NCBI GenBank assembly: GCA_963732765.1
Contig: CAVTAS010000003.1
Coordinates: 682,001-746,000, forward strand
Direction of reading: 5' to 3'
Length of the DNA: 64,000 bases
From: JANYHF01 sp963732765
GTDB taxonomy: Bacteria; Pseudomonadota; Alphaproteobacteria; Rhizobiales; Hyphomicrobiaceae
Shown here in pieces: positions 9,071-18,230 of the stretch; position 1 is the stretch's first letter; every line of letters starts with the position of its first letter. The notes beneath the pieces are model-generated. The model searched no databases and was not told the DNA's origin. It worked only from the letters and a program-made list of their open reading frames with translations. Position numbers and translations under genes: made by a program.

Positions 9071-11185
9071 ATGACCTTTCGCGGCCAAGAGGTACGTGTC
9101 GGCGCCGACATCGGCGGCACCTTCACCGACATCGTGCTAGAAGTCGGCCAGATACTGCATTCGACCAAGCTGCTGACCAGACCGGACGCGCCCGAGCGCG
9201 CAATTGTCGAGGGCATTGATCTGGTCGCCAAGCGCGCCGGCGTTGCCGCGGGAGATATCGACAGCATCATCCATGGCACGACCCTGGCGACCAACGCACT
9301 GATCGAGCGCCGGGGCGCCAGGACCGCACTGATCACGACCAAGGGATTTCGGGACGTGATCGAGATGCGAACCGAAAACCGGTTTGAACTCTACGATCTC
9401 AACATCGTGTTGCCTCCGCCGCTGGTGCCGCGCGAGGATCGCCACGTCATCGACGAGCGGATCGGTGCGGATGGCGAAATCCTGAAGGCGCTGGACCTGG
9501 CCGAACTCGAGGCCCTGGCCGGGCGGATCGTGGCTGAGGGCTACGAAAGTGTCGCTGTTGGGCTCATCCATTCCTATACCAATCCTTCCCACGAGCGGCT
9601 GATCAAGGCCGCCCTGAAGCGGCAGCGTCCGGGTCTGCCGGTCTCGATCTCGTGCGAAGTCTCGCCGCAAATGCGGGAGTTCCAACGCTTCAACACGGTG
9701 TGCGCCAACGCCTATGTGCAGCCACTGATGTCGGCCTATCTGGCACGACTGGTTGGCAGCCTCAAGGCCATCGGCATCGCCTGCCCAGTCTACATCATGC
9801 ATTCGGGCGGCGGCATCATTGCCATCGATAGCGCGGTGGAGTTCCCGGTTCGGCTGCTTGAGTCGGGGCCTGCGGGCGGCGCCATTTTCGCGGCCACCAT
9901 TGCGGCGCACTACGGCCTCGACAAGGTGCTGTCCTACGACATGGGCGGCACCACGGCCAAGATCTGCCTCATCGAGGGCCAGACGCCAAAGACCGCCAAG
10001 ACCTTCGAGGTCGCCCGTACCTATCGCTTCAAGAAGGGCAGCGGCATGCCGATTTCAATTCCCGTGATCGAGATGGTGGAAATCGGCGCCGGCGGCGGAT
10101 CAATCGCGAGAATAGACAGCATGCGCCAGATCCGCGTCGGGCCGGAAAGCGCGGGCTCGGAGCCCGGCCCCGCCTGCTACGCCCGCGGCGGCGACAAGCC
10201 GACCGTGACGGATGCCGATCTGGTCCTGGGGCGCATCGATGCCGAACGGTTCGCGGGAGGCTCCATCAAACTTTCGAGCCGTGCGGCACACGACGCGATT
10301 CGTACCGCGCTCTGCGGCCGGCTCGGCATCGACGAGACCAGTGCGGCTTTCGGCCTGTGCGAGGTGGTCGACGAGAACATGGCCAACGCCGCGCGCATGC
10401 ACGCCGTGGAAAGTGGCAAGGAACTCACCGGTTTCACGATGATCGCTTTCGGCGGGGCGGCTCCGTTGCATGCCTCGCGGCTGTGCGAAAAGCTCGGCAT
10501 CGACCAGCTGCTCATTCCGCCCGGCGCCGGCGTTGGATCGGCCATCGGCTTCCTGCGCGCGCCGTTCGCTTACGAATCCGTGCGAAGCGCTTATGTTCGC
10601 CTCAGTGCGTTCGATGCCAAGCGGGTGAATGCGGTACTGACAGAGCTGAACGACGAAGCGGTTTCGTTCGTAGCGGCCGGCGCCGGCACCATCGATCCGT
10701 TGTCGGAGTGTTACGCCTATATGCGCTATGTCGGGCAGGGTTGGGAGATCCCGGTCGCCGTCGACCTCAAGACTTACGGCGTGGACGGCGATGCCGAATT
10801 CCGCCAACGTTTCATTGCCGCCTATAGTGCGCTGTTCGGGCGCGCGATTGACGGTCTCGACATCGAGATCGTCAGCTGGTCGCTCAGGGCAAGTTCGCCG
10901 CGCGCGGCTCCCAAGCGGATCGCTGTGGTGGGACGCAAGACCGCTGCCCCGCTGAGCGGCTCGCGGCTCATCTTCGACGCCGCAGCGGGCGCGTTCGTCG
11001 AGGCAAGCATCGTCGAGCGCGACCGCATGACCGCAGGCCATGCCGTGCAGGGGCCGGCCGCCATCCTCGAGGCCGAGACCACAACAATCGTGTCTTCGAG
11101 GTTCGAGGCCATCTTGCAGGCCGATGGCTGCCTGCTGCTCAGGGCCAAGCCAAATACTGCCAGCAAAGCGGAGCCGAGATCATGA
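9071..11185 (+). CDS. hyuA: Hydantoinase/oxoprolinase family protein, subunit A (HyuA-type)
   Basis: 704 residues with the ASKHA ATPase signatures of the hydantoinase A/5-oxoprolinase family: N-terminal GADIGGTFTDIVLE (about residues 11-24), HGTTLATNALIERRGARTAL, GPAGG, DMGGTTAKICLIEGQ and EIGAGGGSIARID. These proteins pair with a B subunit for ATP-dependent ring opening of N-methylhydantoin or 5-oxoproline, or act in the related acetone and acetophenone carboxylases. The substrate is not decided by sequence. Its stop overlaps the start of hyuB (ATGA, 11182-11185). The neighbouring FAD oxidoreductase and threonine aldolase would suit an N-methylhydantoin or amino-acid-like substrate. Confidence 0.9.
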   Translation: MTFRGQEVRVGADIGGTFTDIVLEVGQILHSTKLLTRPDAPERAIVEGIDLVAKRAGVAAGDIDSIIHGTTLATNALIERRGARTALITTKGFRDVIEMRTENRFELYDLNIVLPPPLVPREDRHVIDERIGADGEILKALDLAELEALAGRIVAEGYESVAVGLIHSYTNPSHERLIKAALKRQRPGLPVSISCEVSPQMREFQRFNTVCANAYVQPLMSAYLARLVGSLKAIGIACPVYIMHSGGGIIAIDSAVEFPVRLLESGPAGGAIFAATIAAHYGLDKVLSYDMGGTTAKICLIEGQTPKTAKTFEVARTYRFKKGSGMPISIPVIEMVEIGAGGGSIARIDSMRQIRVGPESAGSEPGPACYARGGDKPTVTDADLVLGRIDAERFAGGSIKLSSRAAHDAIRTALCGRLGIDETSAAFGLCEVVDENMANAARMHAVESGKELTGFTMIAFGGAAPLHASRLCEKLGIDQLLIPPGAGVGSAIGFLRAPFAYESVRSAYVRLSAFDAKRVNAVLTELNDEAVSFVAAGAGTIDPLSECYAYMRYVGQGWEIPVAVDLKTYGVDGDAEFRQRFIAAYSALFGRAIDGLDIEIVSWSLRASSPRAAPKRIAVVGRKTAAPLSGSRLIFDAAAGAFVEASIVERDRMTAGHAVQGPAAILEAETTTIVSSRFEAILQADGCLLLRAKPNTASKAEPRS

Positions 11186-12822
11186 GCCCACGGCCCATCG
11201 CCGTTGTGCGCGCGCAGGTCATGTGGAACCGGCTGATTGCTGTGGTCGAGGAACAGGCCGTGGTGCTGCTGCGCACAGCCTTCAGCACCAGCGTGCGGGA
11301 GTCCGGCGACCTGTCGGCAGGCGTGTTCGACCGGCGCGGGCGCATGATTGCCCAGGCAGTGACGGGAACTCCCGGCCACGTCAACGCCATGGCCGCGGCC
11401 GTCGGGCATTTCATCCGTGTGCTGGGTGAAGACAATATCTTCGAGGGTGACGCCTACCTCACCAACGATCCCTGGCTCGGCACCGGGCATCTGCACGATT
11501 TCACCATGGTCAGCCCGTCGTTCCGCAACGGCAAGCTGATCGGATACTTCGCCAGCACGGCCCATGTGGTGGACGTGGGCGGGCGCGGTTTCGGCCCCGA
11601 TGCCAACGAAGTGTACGAGGAAGGGATCTGCATTCCGATCATGAAGTTCGCCGAGCGCGGCAAGGTCAATCGAGACCTGGTCAACATCCTGCACAACAAT
11701 GTGCGCGAGTCCAAACAGGTGGTCGGCGACATCTACTCGCTGGCCGCCTGCAACGGGACCGGGCATCGCCGCCTGATCGAAATGATGGACGAGTTCGCGA
11801 TCGACGACCTCGACGCGCTCGCCGAATTCGTGTTCGAGCGCAGCCTGGCGGCAACCCTCGAACGCATCGCCGCGCTGCCGAAGGGCGCGTACCACAATGC
11901 CATGCGCGTCGACGGCTACGGTGCGCCAATTGACTTGGTGGTCTGCCTCACCGTTGCCGACAAGTACATCACTGTCGACTTCGAAGGCACGTCGGGCCAG
12001 AGCTCGCGCGGCATCAACGTGCCGTTGATCTATACCACGGCTTATGCCGCCTACGGCTTGAAGGTGGCGCTCGCCCCCGACATCCCGAACAACTGGGCAT
12101 CGCTTGAGCCGTTCGTGGTAATCGCGCCGCCCGGGTCGATCCTGAACGCGCAGCATCCGGCGCCCGTCGCGGTGCGGCATGTACTCGGCCATTTCGTTCC
12201 CGACGTGATTTTGGGAGCGGTGCACCAGATGCTGCCAGGGGTCGCTCCCGCCGAAGGGGCCGGCGCGCTGTGGAACATCCATATCAGTGCACGGCCGACT
12301 AACGGCGCCAAGGGCCGCCGCGCCGAAGTGCTGATGTTCAACAGCGGCGGCTCGGGTGCGCGTCCCACCCTCGATGGCATGCATGCGACGGCGTTTCCAA
12401 GCGGTGTACACACCATGTCGGTCGAAGCAACCGAGCATGTCGGCCCGGTGATCTTCTGGCGCAAGGAGCTTCGGGACGGCTCGGGCGGTGACGGCAAGTA
12501 CCGCGGCGGCCTTGGCCAGGTGGTCGAGATCGCGCCAGCCAAAGGGCACGAGTTCTACTTCAACGCGATGTTCGACCGGCTCGACAATCCTGCCCGCGGC
12601 CGTGCGGGAGGCGGGATGGGCGCACCGGGCCGCGTCTGCCTGGACGACGGTACCAAGCTGCGCGGCAAGGGCCGCCAGTATGTACCCGAGGGCCGCAGGC
12701 TGATCCTCGAAGCGCCCGGCGGCGGCGGCTACGGTGCGCCTGCGGAGCGTTCCTCCGAAAACCGCGAGCAGGACCGTGTCCGCGAATATGTGCTCGCTCC
12801 CTCTGGACGCCCGCTCAAATGA
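11182..12822 (+). CDS. hyuB: Hydantoinase B/oxoprolinase family protein (HyuB-type)
   Basis: 546 residues, full length for HyuB. Family blocks include RTAFSTSVRESGDLSAGVFD, TGTPGHVNAMA, DAYLTNDPWLGTGHLHDF, HVVDVGGRGFGPDANEVYEE and the C-terminal FMF-DRLDNPARGRAGG/GGGGYGAP region. It forms the catalytic partner of HyuA and is translationally coupled to it by the ATGA overlap. The last 8 bases overlap the 3' end of the convergent oxidoreductase gene. Confidence 0.9.
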   Translation: MSPRPIAVVRAQVMWNRLIAVVEEQAVVLLRTAFSTSVRESGDLSAGVFDRRGRMIAQAVTGTPGHVNAMAAAVGHFIRVLGEDNIFEGDAYLTNDPWLGTGHLHDFTMVSPSFRNGKLIGYFASTAHVVDVGGRGFGPDANEVYEEGICIPIMKFAERGKVNRDLVNILHNNVRESKQVVGDIYSLAACNGTGHRRLIEMMDEFAIDDLDALAEFVFERSLAATLERIAALPKGAYHNAMRVDGYGAPIDLVVCLTVADKYITVDFEGTSGQSSRGINVPLIYTTAYAAYGLKVALAPDIPNNWASLEPFVVIAPPGSILNAQHPAPVAVRHVLGHFVPDVILGAVHQMLPGVAPAEGAGALWNIHISARPTNGAKGRRAEVLMFNSGGSGARPTLDGMHATAFPSGVHTMSVEATEHVGPVIFWRKELRDGSGGDGKYRGGLGQVVEIAPAKGHEFYFNAMFDRLDNPARGRAGGGMGAPGRVCLDDGTKLRGKGRQYVPEGRRLILEAPGGGGYGAPAERSSENREQDRVREYVLAPSGRPLK

Positions 12823-14033
12823 TTGCCTCCTCCAGGAAGGGCCGCTGTGCCGGCACGCGCTCGTAGCTCATCTCGGAAAGGTCGAGCGTGCGGTAGCCGC
12901 CATAGATAACCAGTTCGCTGATCGACCGGCCGATGGCCGGTGACTGCTGCAGGCCGTGGCCCGAGAAACCGTTGCAGAACAGGAAGTTCTTGACCTCGCT
13001 GTGCGGCCCGATGATCGCGTTGTAGTCGAGCGTGTTGTAGTCGTAGTGGCACGACCACCAGCGCTGCAGCTTGAGCGCGTCGAACTGCGGGATGCGGTTG
13101 ACGATGGTCGGCCAGACCCGCTCCTCAAAATCGGCATGGCGCGTCTCGTAGTCGTCGAGGGCAACCTCCGGGTCTTCGAGCGGCTGGTTGCCGGTCAGGT
13201 AGAACTGGCCTTCCGGCCGGCAGAACGAGCCAGTGATGTCGATGACATGGGGCATGCGTCCTTCGATCGGGGCGGAACTTGAGAACACGAACAGGTCGCG
13301 TTTGCGCCGCTCGACCGGAATATCCAGCCCCGCCATGTTAGCGACCATCCTGCCGCGACCGCCGGCGGTATTGACCAGCGTCCCGCACGCGACGCGCTCG
13401 CCGGTTGAAAGGCGGACGGCTACAACGCGCTTGCCGTCACGCTCGATGCCGGCGACCTCGTTCGCGACATACTCGGCACCCTGGCGCTTTGCAGCGTGCT
13501 TGAGGCCGTTCAGCAGACCGATGTTGTCAAACCACCCCTCAGCCTCAGTTGCCCACGAGGCCCCGCCCAGGTCGTCGACATTGGCCCACGGGAAGCGCTG
13601 CTTGATGTCGCCAGGCGTCAGAAAGAGCGTGTGCGCCCCAAGGCTGCGCTGCATCTCGGCCCGCGCCTTGGCCTTCTCGGCATGCTCGGGGCGCCAGCAA
13701 TAGAGAAAGCCGTGCTCCTTGAGCGCCAGATCGGGCGCGGGCTCGCCGGGATAATGCTTCTGCATCCGCTCGCAGAAGCTCCGGATGAACTCGATCCCGA
13801 ATTGGCTGATGAGGATGTTGATAGGCTGGGAGAACTGCTGACGAATGCAGCTGGCCGCCCGCGCCGATGGCGCAAGGTGATAGGTCGGGTCGCGTTCCAC
13901 CACCAGCACGCGGCCTTTGAAATCGGCGCTTGCCGTCAACCAATAGGCCGACGATGAGCCCATCACGGCGCCCCCGACAATGACGACATCGTAGTCGCCG
14001 CGTCTGGGGGGCGGAATAGCTGGCCGCAGTCAT
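12815..14033 (-). CDS. FAD-dependent oxidoreductase (DAO/sarcosine oxidase-like), frameshifted near its start
   Basis: From 13966 the frame encodes 383 residues of a DAO-family amine or amino-acid oxidoreductase (VLVVERDPTYHLAPSARAAS, LVNTAGGRGRMVANMAGL, CNGFSGHGLQQSPAIGRSI), but it begins after the dinucleotide loop. The missing N-terminus lies in another frame from an ATG at 14033. Removing one G from the run of six at 14006-14011 joins them into MTAASYSAPRRGDYDVVIVG followed by GAVMGSSSAYW, a correct FAD-binding GxGxxG-type start, giving 405 residues. This is either a sequencing error or a recent knock-out. It is divergent from gntR across a region with the GntR operator. Sarcosine, dimethylglycine or another secondary amine is a plausible substrate. 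Confidence 0.8.
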
Positions 14034-14097
14034 GACAGTCCCTTCCTTCATCCAAGCTGCATGTGCGCCGATGATTGATCCAGCGCAGCTTGGCTGT

Positions 14098-14112
14098 TAT
14101 GATATCATACAA
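14098..14112. promoter_or_regulatory. Candidate GntR operator (palindrome TATGATATCATA) upstream of the GntR-family gene
   Basis: TATGATATCATACAA contains a perfect 12-bp palindrome and has the look of FadR/FCD-type GntR operators. It sits about 90 bp before the GntR gene and about 65 bp before the oxidoreductase start, so it could serve both, including autoregulation. A 13/15 match lies upstream of hyuA at 9030-9044. Confidence 0.55.
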
Positions 14113-14203
14113 GTGATGGCAATCAACTCTGGCCCGGCGCCGGAAGCGAGCAGGACTCGCGGCTGGCCGGATGGGCTAAGCGACTGCGGTTTGGGATCGG
14201 TCG

Positions 14204-15013
14204 ATGCGCGATAACGACGTAGACCTAAATCAGCCGACGACGAAGCGGCCGTCGCTTTCGGCCGTCGTTGCCAAGCACCTCAAAGAGATGATCCGGCGCG
14301 ACAAACTGAAGCCTGGCGATCGCATCCCGACCGAAGCCGCGCTTTGCGATCTGTACGCTGTCAGCCGCACGGTCGTGCGCGAAGCCATCATGCGCCTGCG
14401 CTCCGAGGGCGTGCTGGTTGCCCGTCAGGGCATCGGGGTGTTTGTTGGTGAAGGAACTGGCGCGCGCTTCGAAGTTGATTGGAGCGCGATCCGCACACTG
14501 CCCAAGACCATCATGATGATGGAGTTGCGCATGGCGGTCGAGGTCGAGGCGGCCGGGCTCTGTGCACTGCGGCGCAGCAAGGCCGATGCCGTCGACATCC
14601 GCCGGCGCATGGAGCAGGTCGACGCCAAACGCCAGGATCCGAAGTCGACCAAGGTGCTCTATGACTTTCGCTTCCACCTCGCGATTGCCAAGGCATCCAA
14701 GAACCCGCACATCCATCGACTGCTCGAGTACATGGCGCCGGTGGTGATGCCGCGCGTCAAGCTCAGCGCCATCGTGGACGAGGCGCACAAGGACGAATAC
14801 TACCGGATGATCCACAAGGAGCATGAGCGCATCGTGGTCGCTATCGAGCGGTCCGACGAAGTGGCGGCGCGCTTGCATATGCGTGCGCATATTTCGGCGG
14901 CAATCGAACGCCTGCGCGCGCTTGCTTCCAAGCTTCCGGCCGAGGACGCCAGGAAGGCTTACGAAGCGAGCCCCGATACCATCGCCGAACTCGTCAGGGC
15001 GATTTCCAAGTAG
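14204..15013 (+). CDS. GntR-family transcriptional regulator, FadR/FCD subfamily
   Basis: 269 residues. The N-terminal winged helix-turn-helix reads PGDRIPTEAALCDLYAVSRT then VVREAIMRLRSEGVLVARQG. The C-terminal FCD domain shows its usual metal-ligand positions (DFRFH, HKEHERIV, HMRAH). FCD regulators respond to small organic acids, sugars acids or amino acids. It stands between the divergent FAD oxidoreductase and the downstream threonine aldolase, and two matching operators flank the island, so it is the likely local repressor of udh, hyuAB and the oxidoreductase. Confidence 0.9.
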   Translation: MRDNDVDLNQPTTKRPSLSAVVAKHLKEMIRRDKLKPGDRIPTEAALCDLYAVSRTVVREAIMRLRSEGVLVARQGIGVFVGEGTGARFEVDWSAIRTLPKTIMMMELRMAVEVEAAGLCALRRSKADAVDIRRRMEQVDAKRQDPKSTKVLYDFRFHLAIAKASKNPHIHRLLEYMAPVVMPRVKLSAIVDEAHKDEYYRMIHKEHERIVVAIERSDEVAARLHMRAHISAAIERLRALASKLPAEDARKAYEASPDTIAELVRAISK

Positions 15014-15048
15014 CGCCCATTAACCGCGACTTAGAAGGAGGCTTGTCC

Positions 15049-16092
15049 TTGGCCTACAGTTTTGCATCCGACAACGCGGCCCCCGCACATCCCAAGATCC
15101 TGGCTGCCGTTGCCGCCTGCAACGAAGGTTTTGCTGCGCCCTATGGCGCGGACGAGCTGTCGCGACGGCTTGATCGTGCGTACTCGGATGTCTTCGAGCG
15201 CGAGACCTACGTCTTTCCTGTCGCCTCGGGCACCGCAGCCAATGGGCTCGCGCTCGCCTCGGTCACGCCGCCCTACGGCGTCGTCTTTTGCCATGAATTG
15301 TCGCACATCGTCGTTTCGGAGGCCGGCGCCGTCGAGTTCTATTCCGGGGGCGGCCGGCTGGTGCTGCTGAAGGGCGAGCACAGCAAGCTGCTTCCCGAGA
15401 CGTTTGCTTCGGCGCTCCGAGGCTATGGCCCGTCCGCGTTGCACCAGATGCAGGCGGCGTCATTGAGCCTGACGCAGGCAACCGATCGCGGGACGGTCTA
15501 CACGCTCGATGAGTTGAAAGCCCTTGCCGGTGTGGCCCGCTCAGCCGGTCTGAGGGTTCATATGGACGGGGCGCGCTTTGCCAATGCTCTCGTGCACCTC
15601 AAAGCGACGCCGGCCGAGATGACCTGGAAATCCGGGGTCGATATCGTCTCGTTCGGCACAACCAAGAACGGCACCATGATGGCCGAGGCAGTGCTGGTTT
15701 TCGACAAGACGCTCGCAGAGATGGTGCGCATCAGGCACAAGCGCGCCGGTTTCCTGCAGTCCAAAATGCGCTACTTCGCCGCCCAGCTCCTCGCCTATCT
15801 CGAAGGCGGCCTTTGGCTCGAGAACGCCCGTGCGGCGAACGCTTCGGCGCAGCGCATCGGTGCCCGGTTGGCGACTACGCCGGGGATCACGCTTGCTCAC
15901 CCAGTCGAAGCCAACCAGATCTTCGCGCATATCGCGGCCGATCGCTGCCAGCAGCTGCGGGACCATGGCATCGAGTTCCGGACCTGGGGCGCGCCAGGCG
16001 GCGATCTCCACCGCCTCGTGACGTCCTATTGCGAGCCCGAGGATCTGATCGTTCGGCTGGAGTCGGTGCTCGCGCAAAATCGTCCGCGCTAG
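15049..16092 (+). CDS. ltaE: Low-specificity L-threonine aldolase family protein
   Basis: PLP fold-type I enzyme of about 347 residues. SFASDNAAPAHPKIL is the usual N-terminus, VASGTAANGLAL holds the phosphate-binding turn, and Lys in VSFGTTKNGTMMAE is the Schiff-base residue. It cleaves threonine or allo-threonine to glycine and acetaldehyde, or works on a related beta-hydroxy amino acid. The start is TTG: the ribosome site AAGGAGG (15035-15041) lies 7 bases before TTG at 15049 but only 1 base before an upstream in-frame TTG at 15043, so 15049 is preferred. It is 35 bp behind gntR and probably co-transcribed. Confidence 0.88.
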   Translation: MAYSFASDNAAPAHPKILAAVAACNEGFAAPYGADELSRRLDRAYSDVFERETYVFPVASGTAANGLALASVTPPYGVVFCHELSHIVVSEAGAVEFYSGGGRLVLLKGEHSKLLPETFASALRGYGPSALHQMQAASLSLTQATDRGTVYTLDELKALAGVARSAGLRVHMDGARFANALVHLKATPAEMTWKSGVDIVSFGTTKNGTMMAEAVLVFDKTLAEMVRIRHKRAGFLQSKMRYFAAQLLAYLEGGLWLENARAANASAQRIGARLATTPGITLAHPVEANQIFAHIAADRCQQLRDHGIEFRTWGAPGGDLHRLVTSYCEPEDLIVRLESVLAQNRPR

Positions 16093-16182
16093 CGTGAATT
16101 GTCGCCGGCCAAGCGCAGACGCTGTTCGTACCTGCAACCGGGGCGCAGCGTCTCCGTAACATTACCTACAAAAAAAGCATTG

Positions 16183-16200
16183 CCCACCCGTATGGGTGGG
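16183..16200. promoter_or_regulatory. Perfect palindrome CCCACCC-GTAT-GGGTGGG upstream of the LuxR-type gene
   Basis: Two 7-base arms separated by GTAT form an 18-bp palindrome 86 bp before the LuxR-type start, in visibly more AT-rich DNA. Related GGGTGGGG sites occur before two following genes (17001-17016 and 17862-17880). I read it as a candidate binding site, possibly for the LuxR-type protein itself. It could instead be a short hairpin. Confidence 0.4.
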
Positions 16201-16285
16201 AGTGTTGCCATAATTTATCACTACGATCTCAATGGGTTAAATATGAAATATGAACATATCCACAGATTAATGCGGGGGCATCTGA

Positions 16286-16927
16286 TTGATCGGCGGGCTA
16301 GGATTCAACTCGTGCATTGCGCGAAGAAATGGTGATGTCTTGCACCTCATTCAGAGTTCATCGGACCGGACCGAGCCACTGTTCGTCATCAACCGCGCTG
16401 CCTTGGTGCAGTCCCTCAATGCCCCGGCGCGCCAAGCTATCGATCAACAGCGCGGGCTCTTCCTCGCCTCCGACGGCCGGCTGCGTTTCAGCAGCTCGGC
16501 TGCGGCCGGCCGTTTCGAGGTTGTTCTGGCCGATCTTGGCGACGCCACCGGCGATGCACCGAACTCGGTGACCATGCGTTTTTCCGTGGCCGGCGAACCG
16601 GACCCCAATACCATCGTGATTTCCAGATCGCTGATGGAGCGGGATAGCCGCGACCACCGCTCGTACGCGATCGTCGTGCACTATCGGCTGGACGTCTTCC
16701 GTGCCGCAGCCAGCGACCTTGGCGATGTCTTTGAGCTGACGCCTGCCGAGCAGCAGGTGGCAAAGGCGATCATCGGCGGCAAAGGGCTCAAGGAATGCGC
16801 GCTGCTGCAGGGCAATTCCATCGAGACGATCAGGTGGCACGCCAAGAACCTGCTGACCAAGACCGGATGTTCCTCGCAGGTCGAGTTCGTGACCCTGGCG
16901 TTGTCGATGACAAGGCCGACGGCATAG
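16286..16927 (+). CDS. LuxR-family (helix-turn-helix) transcriptional regulator
   Basis: 213 residues from a TTG start; another TTG at about 16340 is possible and neither has a strong ribosome site. The last 65 residues are a LuxR-type HTH (FELTPAEQQVAKAIIGGKGL, then SIETIRWHAKNLLTKTGCSS). The N-terminal part is an unassigned sensor-like region with no recognisable phosphoacceptor, PAS or autoinducer domain. It heads the surface-protein island, and a strong palindrome lies upstream. I infer that it may control the adjacent surface genes. Confidence 0.8.
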   Translation: MIGGLGFNSCIARRNGDVLHLIQSSSDRTEPLFVINRAALVQSLNAPARQAIDQQRGLFLASDGRLRFSSSAAAGRFEVVLADLGDATGDAPNSVTMRFSVAGEPDPNTIVISRSLMERDSRDHRSYAIVVHYRLDVFRAAASDLGDVFELTPAEQQVAKAIIGGKGLKECALLQGNSIETIRWHAKNLLTKTGCSSQVEFVTLALSMTRPTA

Positions 16928-17000
16928 TCACCGGACCGTGGCCGGCGGGACACAGGCGCAAGTTTTTGTAATCCGCAATAGTCCTAAGCCTGCGCGCGCA

Positions 17001-17016
17001 CCCTGATTGGGTGGGG
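17001..17016. promoter_or_regulatory. GGGTGGGG site upstream of the unknown gene at 17080
   Basis: CCCTGATTGGGTGGGG resembles the palindrome at 16183-16200 and the site at 17862-17880, sharing CCC-spacer-GGGTGGGG and the following bases GCG. It lies about 65 bp before the start codon. Weak but repeated signal; inference. Confidence 0.3.
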
Positions 17017-17079
17017 CGCTATAGCCGGATCGGCGGCATTATCCCTGTGCAATCAATGGGTTCGCTAGGGGAGGACGTC

Positions 17080-17667
17080 ATGGCATCACTGGTAGGCTCC
17101 GCCGAATTTCAGATGGCGTCGCGCGTTCGTCGCGCGACTGGCGAACCGGTGCAGGACCCCTGGAGCGCCGACGTGCGGCTGCAGGAGCGGACCGACACCG
17201 GCTGGCGGCTGGTGCGCCGCTGCTCAATGCTGAATTTCGCCGGCTCACCGTCGGCCGCCACTGCGTTCCTGGCCACGATTGAAAAGGACTGGGCGCGGCG
17301 CACGGCGGACAAGACATGGGGGCAGACCGCAGCCATGCTGTCGATCCCCGCGCAAGGGCGCGACGGCTTCGAGATCGATGTCTTCCTCGACGGCACGCAG
17401 GTCCTGGTCTCGTTCGGCGGCCTCGACCAGGAATTCTCGTCGGTGCCGGCAGCCTTCCGCTGGGTGGAGCGCGCCCTATCGAGCGCCTACCGGCTGCGCA
17501 TGTCGGTATCGGGCGGACTGGCCCGCGAATGGTGGCTGGAGCCGGCCGCAACAGGTGAGGACGCGCCCGAGGTGCTCGCGTCGGGACACGTCAGCCTGTT
17601 CTCCTTCTGGCGCAAAGATACCGTGGTCTACCGGCAGAACCGGCTGGAGATAGCCGCGCGGATGTAG
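17080..17667 (+). CDS. Protein of unknown function
   Basis: About 195 residues from an ATG preceded 5-6 bases upstream by AGGGGAGG; the upstream GTG at 17011 has no such site. No signal peptide or membrane segment. The composition is that of a soluble mixed alpha/beta protein (SAATAFLATIEKDWARRTA, VFLDGTQVLVSFGGLDQEFS), and I recognise no family. It lies between the LuxR-type regulator and the collagen-like gene, shares the GGGTGGGG upstream site, and is closed by a strong terminator. It may belong to the same regulon. Confidence 0.7.
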   Translation: MASLVGSAEFQMASRVRRATGEPVQDPWSADVRLQERTDTGWRLVRRCSMLNFAGSPSAATAFLATIEKDWARRTADKTWGQTAAMLSIPAQGRDGFEIDVFLDGTQVLVSFGGLDQEFSSVPAAFRWVERALSSAYRLRMSVSGGLAREWWLEPAATGEDAPEVLASGHVSLFSFWRKDTVVYRQNRLEIAARM

Positions 17668-17707
17668 CGGCGGCCTGAGTTCTAGCAGATCCAATTATAG
17701 TTAGAAC

Positions 17708-17734
17708 GGCAGGCGCTCCGCCTGCCTTTTTTTT
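17708..17734 (+). terminator. Rho-independent terminator
   Basis: Stem GGCAGGCG (17708-17715), loop CTC, stem CGCCTGCC (17719-17726), then eight T (17727-17734). It lies 40 bp after the stop of the unknown gene. Confidence 0.93.
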
Positions 17735-18230
17735 GCGCGAACACCGTCCTCTGAAAGCGCTCAAGCCGGACAATTGCTCGCGAAACAACCAAGGCGACAA
17801 TGTGGCGTCCATGGCACAGGTCTCGGTTAATCCACTCTGACATGCTCGAAACACGATGCGTCCCCCCTAACCGGGTGGGGCGAAACGTTATCCCCATGCT
17901 TATTCCTTCGGTGTTGAGAGGAAGCAGAAGAACCACAGGCCTCCTTTGCCTCTCGACCCTCCAGAAGATCTGGAGGCAGGTTCTCAAGAACAAGAACCGG
18001 CTCCGATAGAGACAGCGTCGATCATGTTTGGTCGCGTGCGTGAGGTGTTGTGTCGAGTGTTTGGCTGTTCGTGCGGTGAAGGTAGAAGCAGGTGAGACTG
18101 ATGTTCTGACTGAGATCGAGGCTCTTTCTTCAAGGCTTGGAACGTTCGTATACGGACGAATTTGTCGTTCGGCATGCGGTGGAAGTGTTTATGTCGAGCC
18201 GAGGCTGCAATCGAGTGGTGGAGTTATCAA
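17735..18230. other. Long leader/intergenic region before the collagen-like gene
   Basis: About 500 bases without a convincing gene. It contains the GGGTGGGG site at 17862-17880 and, just before the next start, a GGTGGAG ribosome site (18217-18223). The rest could be a promoter region and a long 5' untranslated leader; no known RNA motif was recognised. Short open frames overlapping the next gene are not supported. Confidence 0.5.
17862..17880. promoter_or_regulatory. GGGTGGGG site upstream of the collagen-like gene
   Basis: CCCCCCTAACCGGGTGGGG followed by CGAAACGTTATCCCC resembles the site at 17001-17016, which is also followed by GCG and then TTATCCC. It lies about 350 bp before the collagen-like start. 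Candidate shared control element; inference. Confidence 0.3.

Noticed and set aside
10822..12549. 575-codon open frame on the minus strand
   Set aside because: It is antisense to hyuA/hyuB, which have clear family motifs; high GC keeps the opposite frame open.
16099..16335. Small plus-strand frame before the LuxR-type gene
   Set aside because: No ribosome site, overlaps the regulator in another frame and spans the palindrome.
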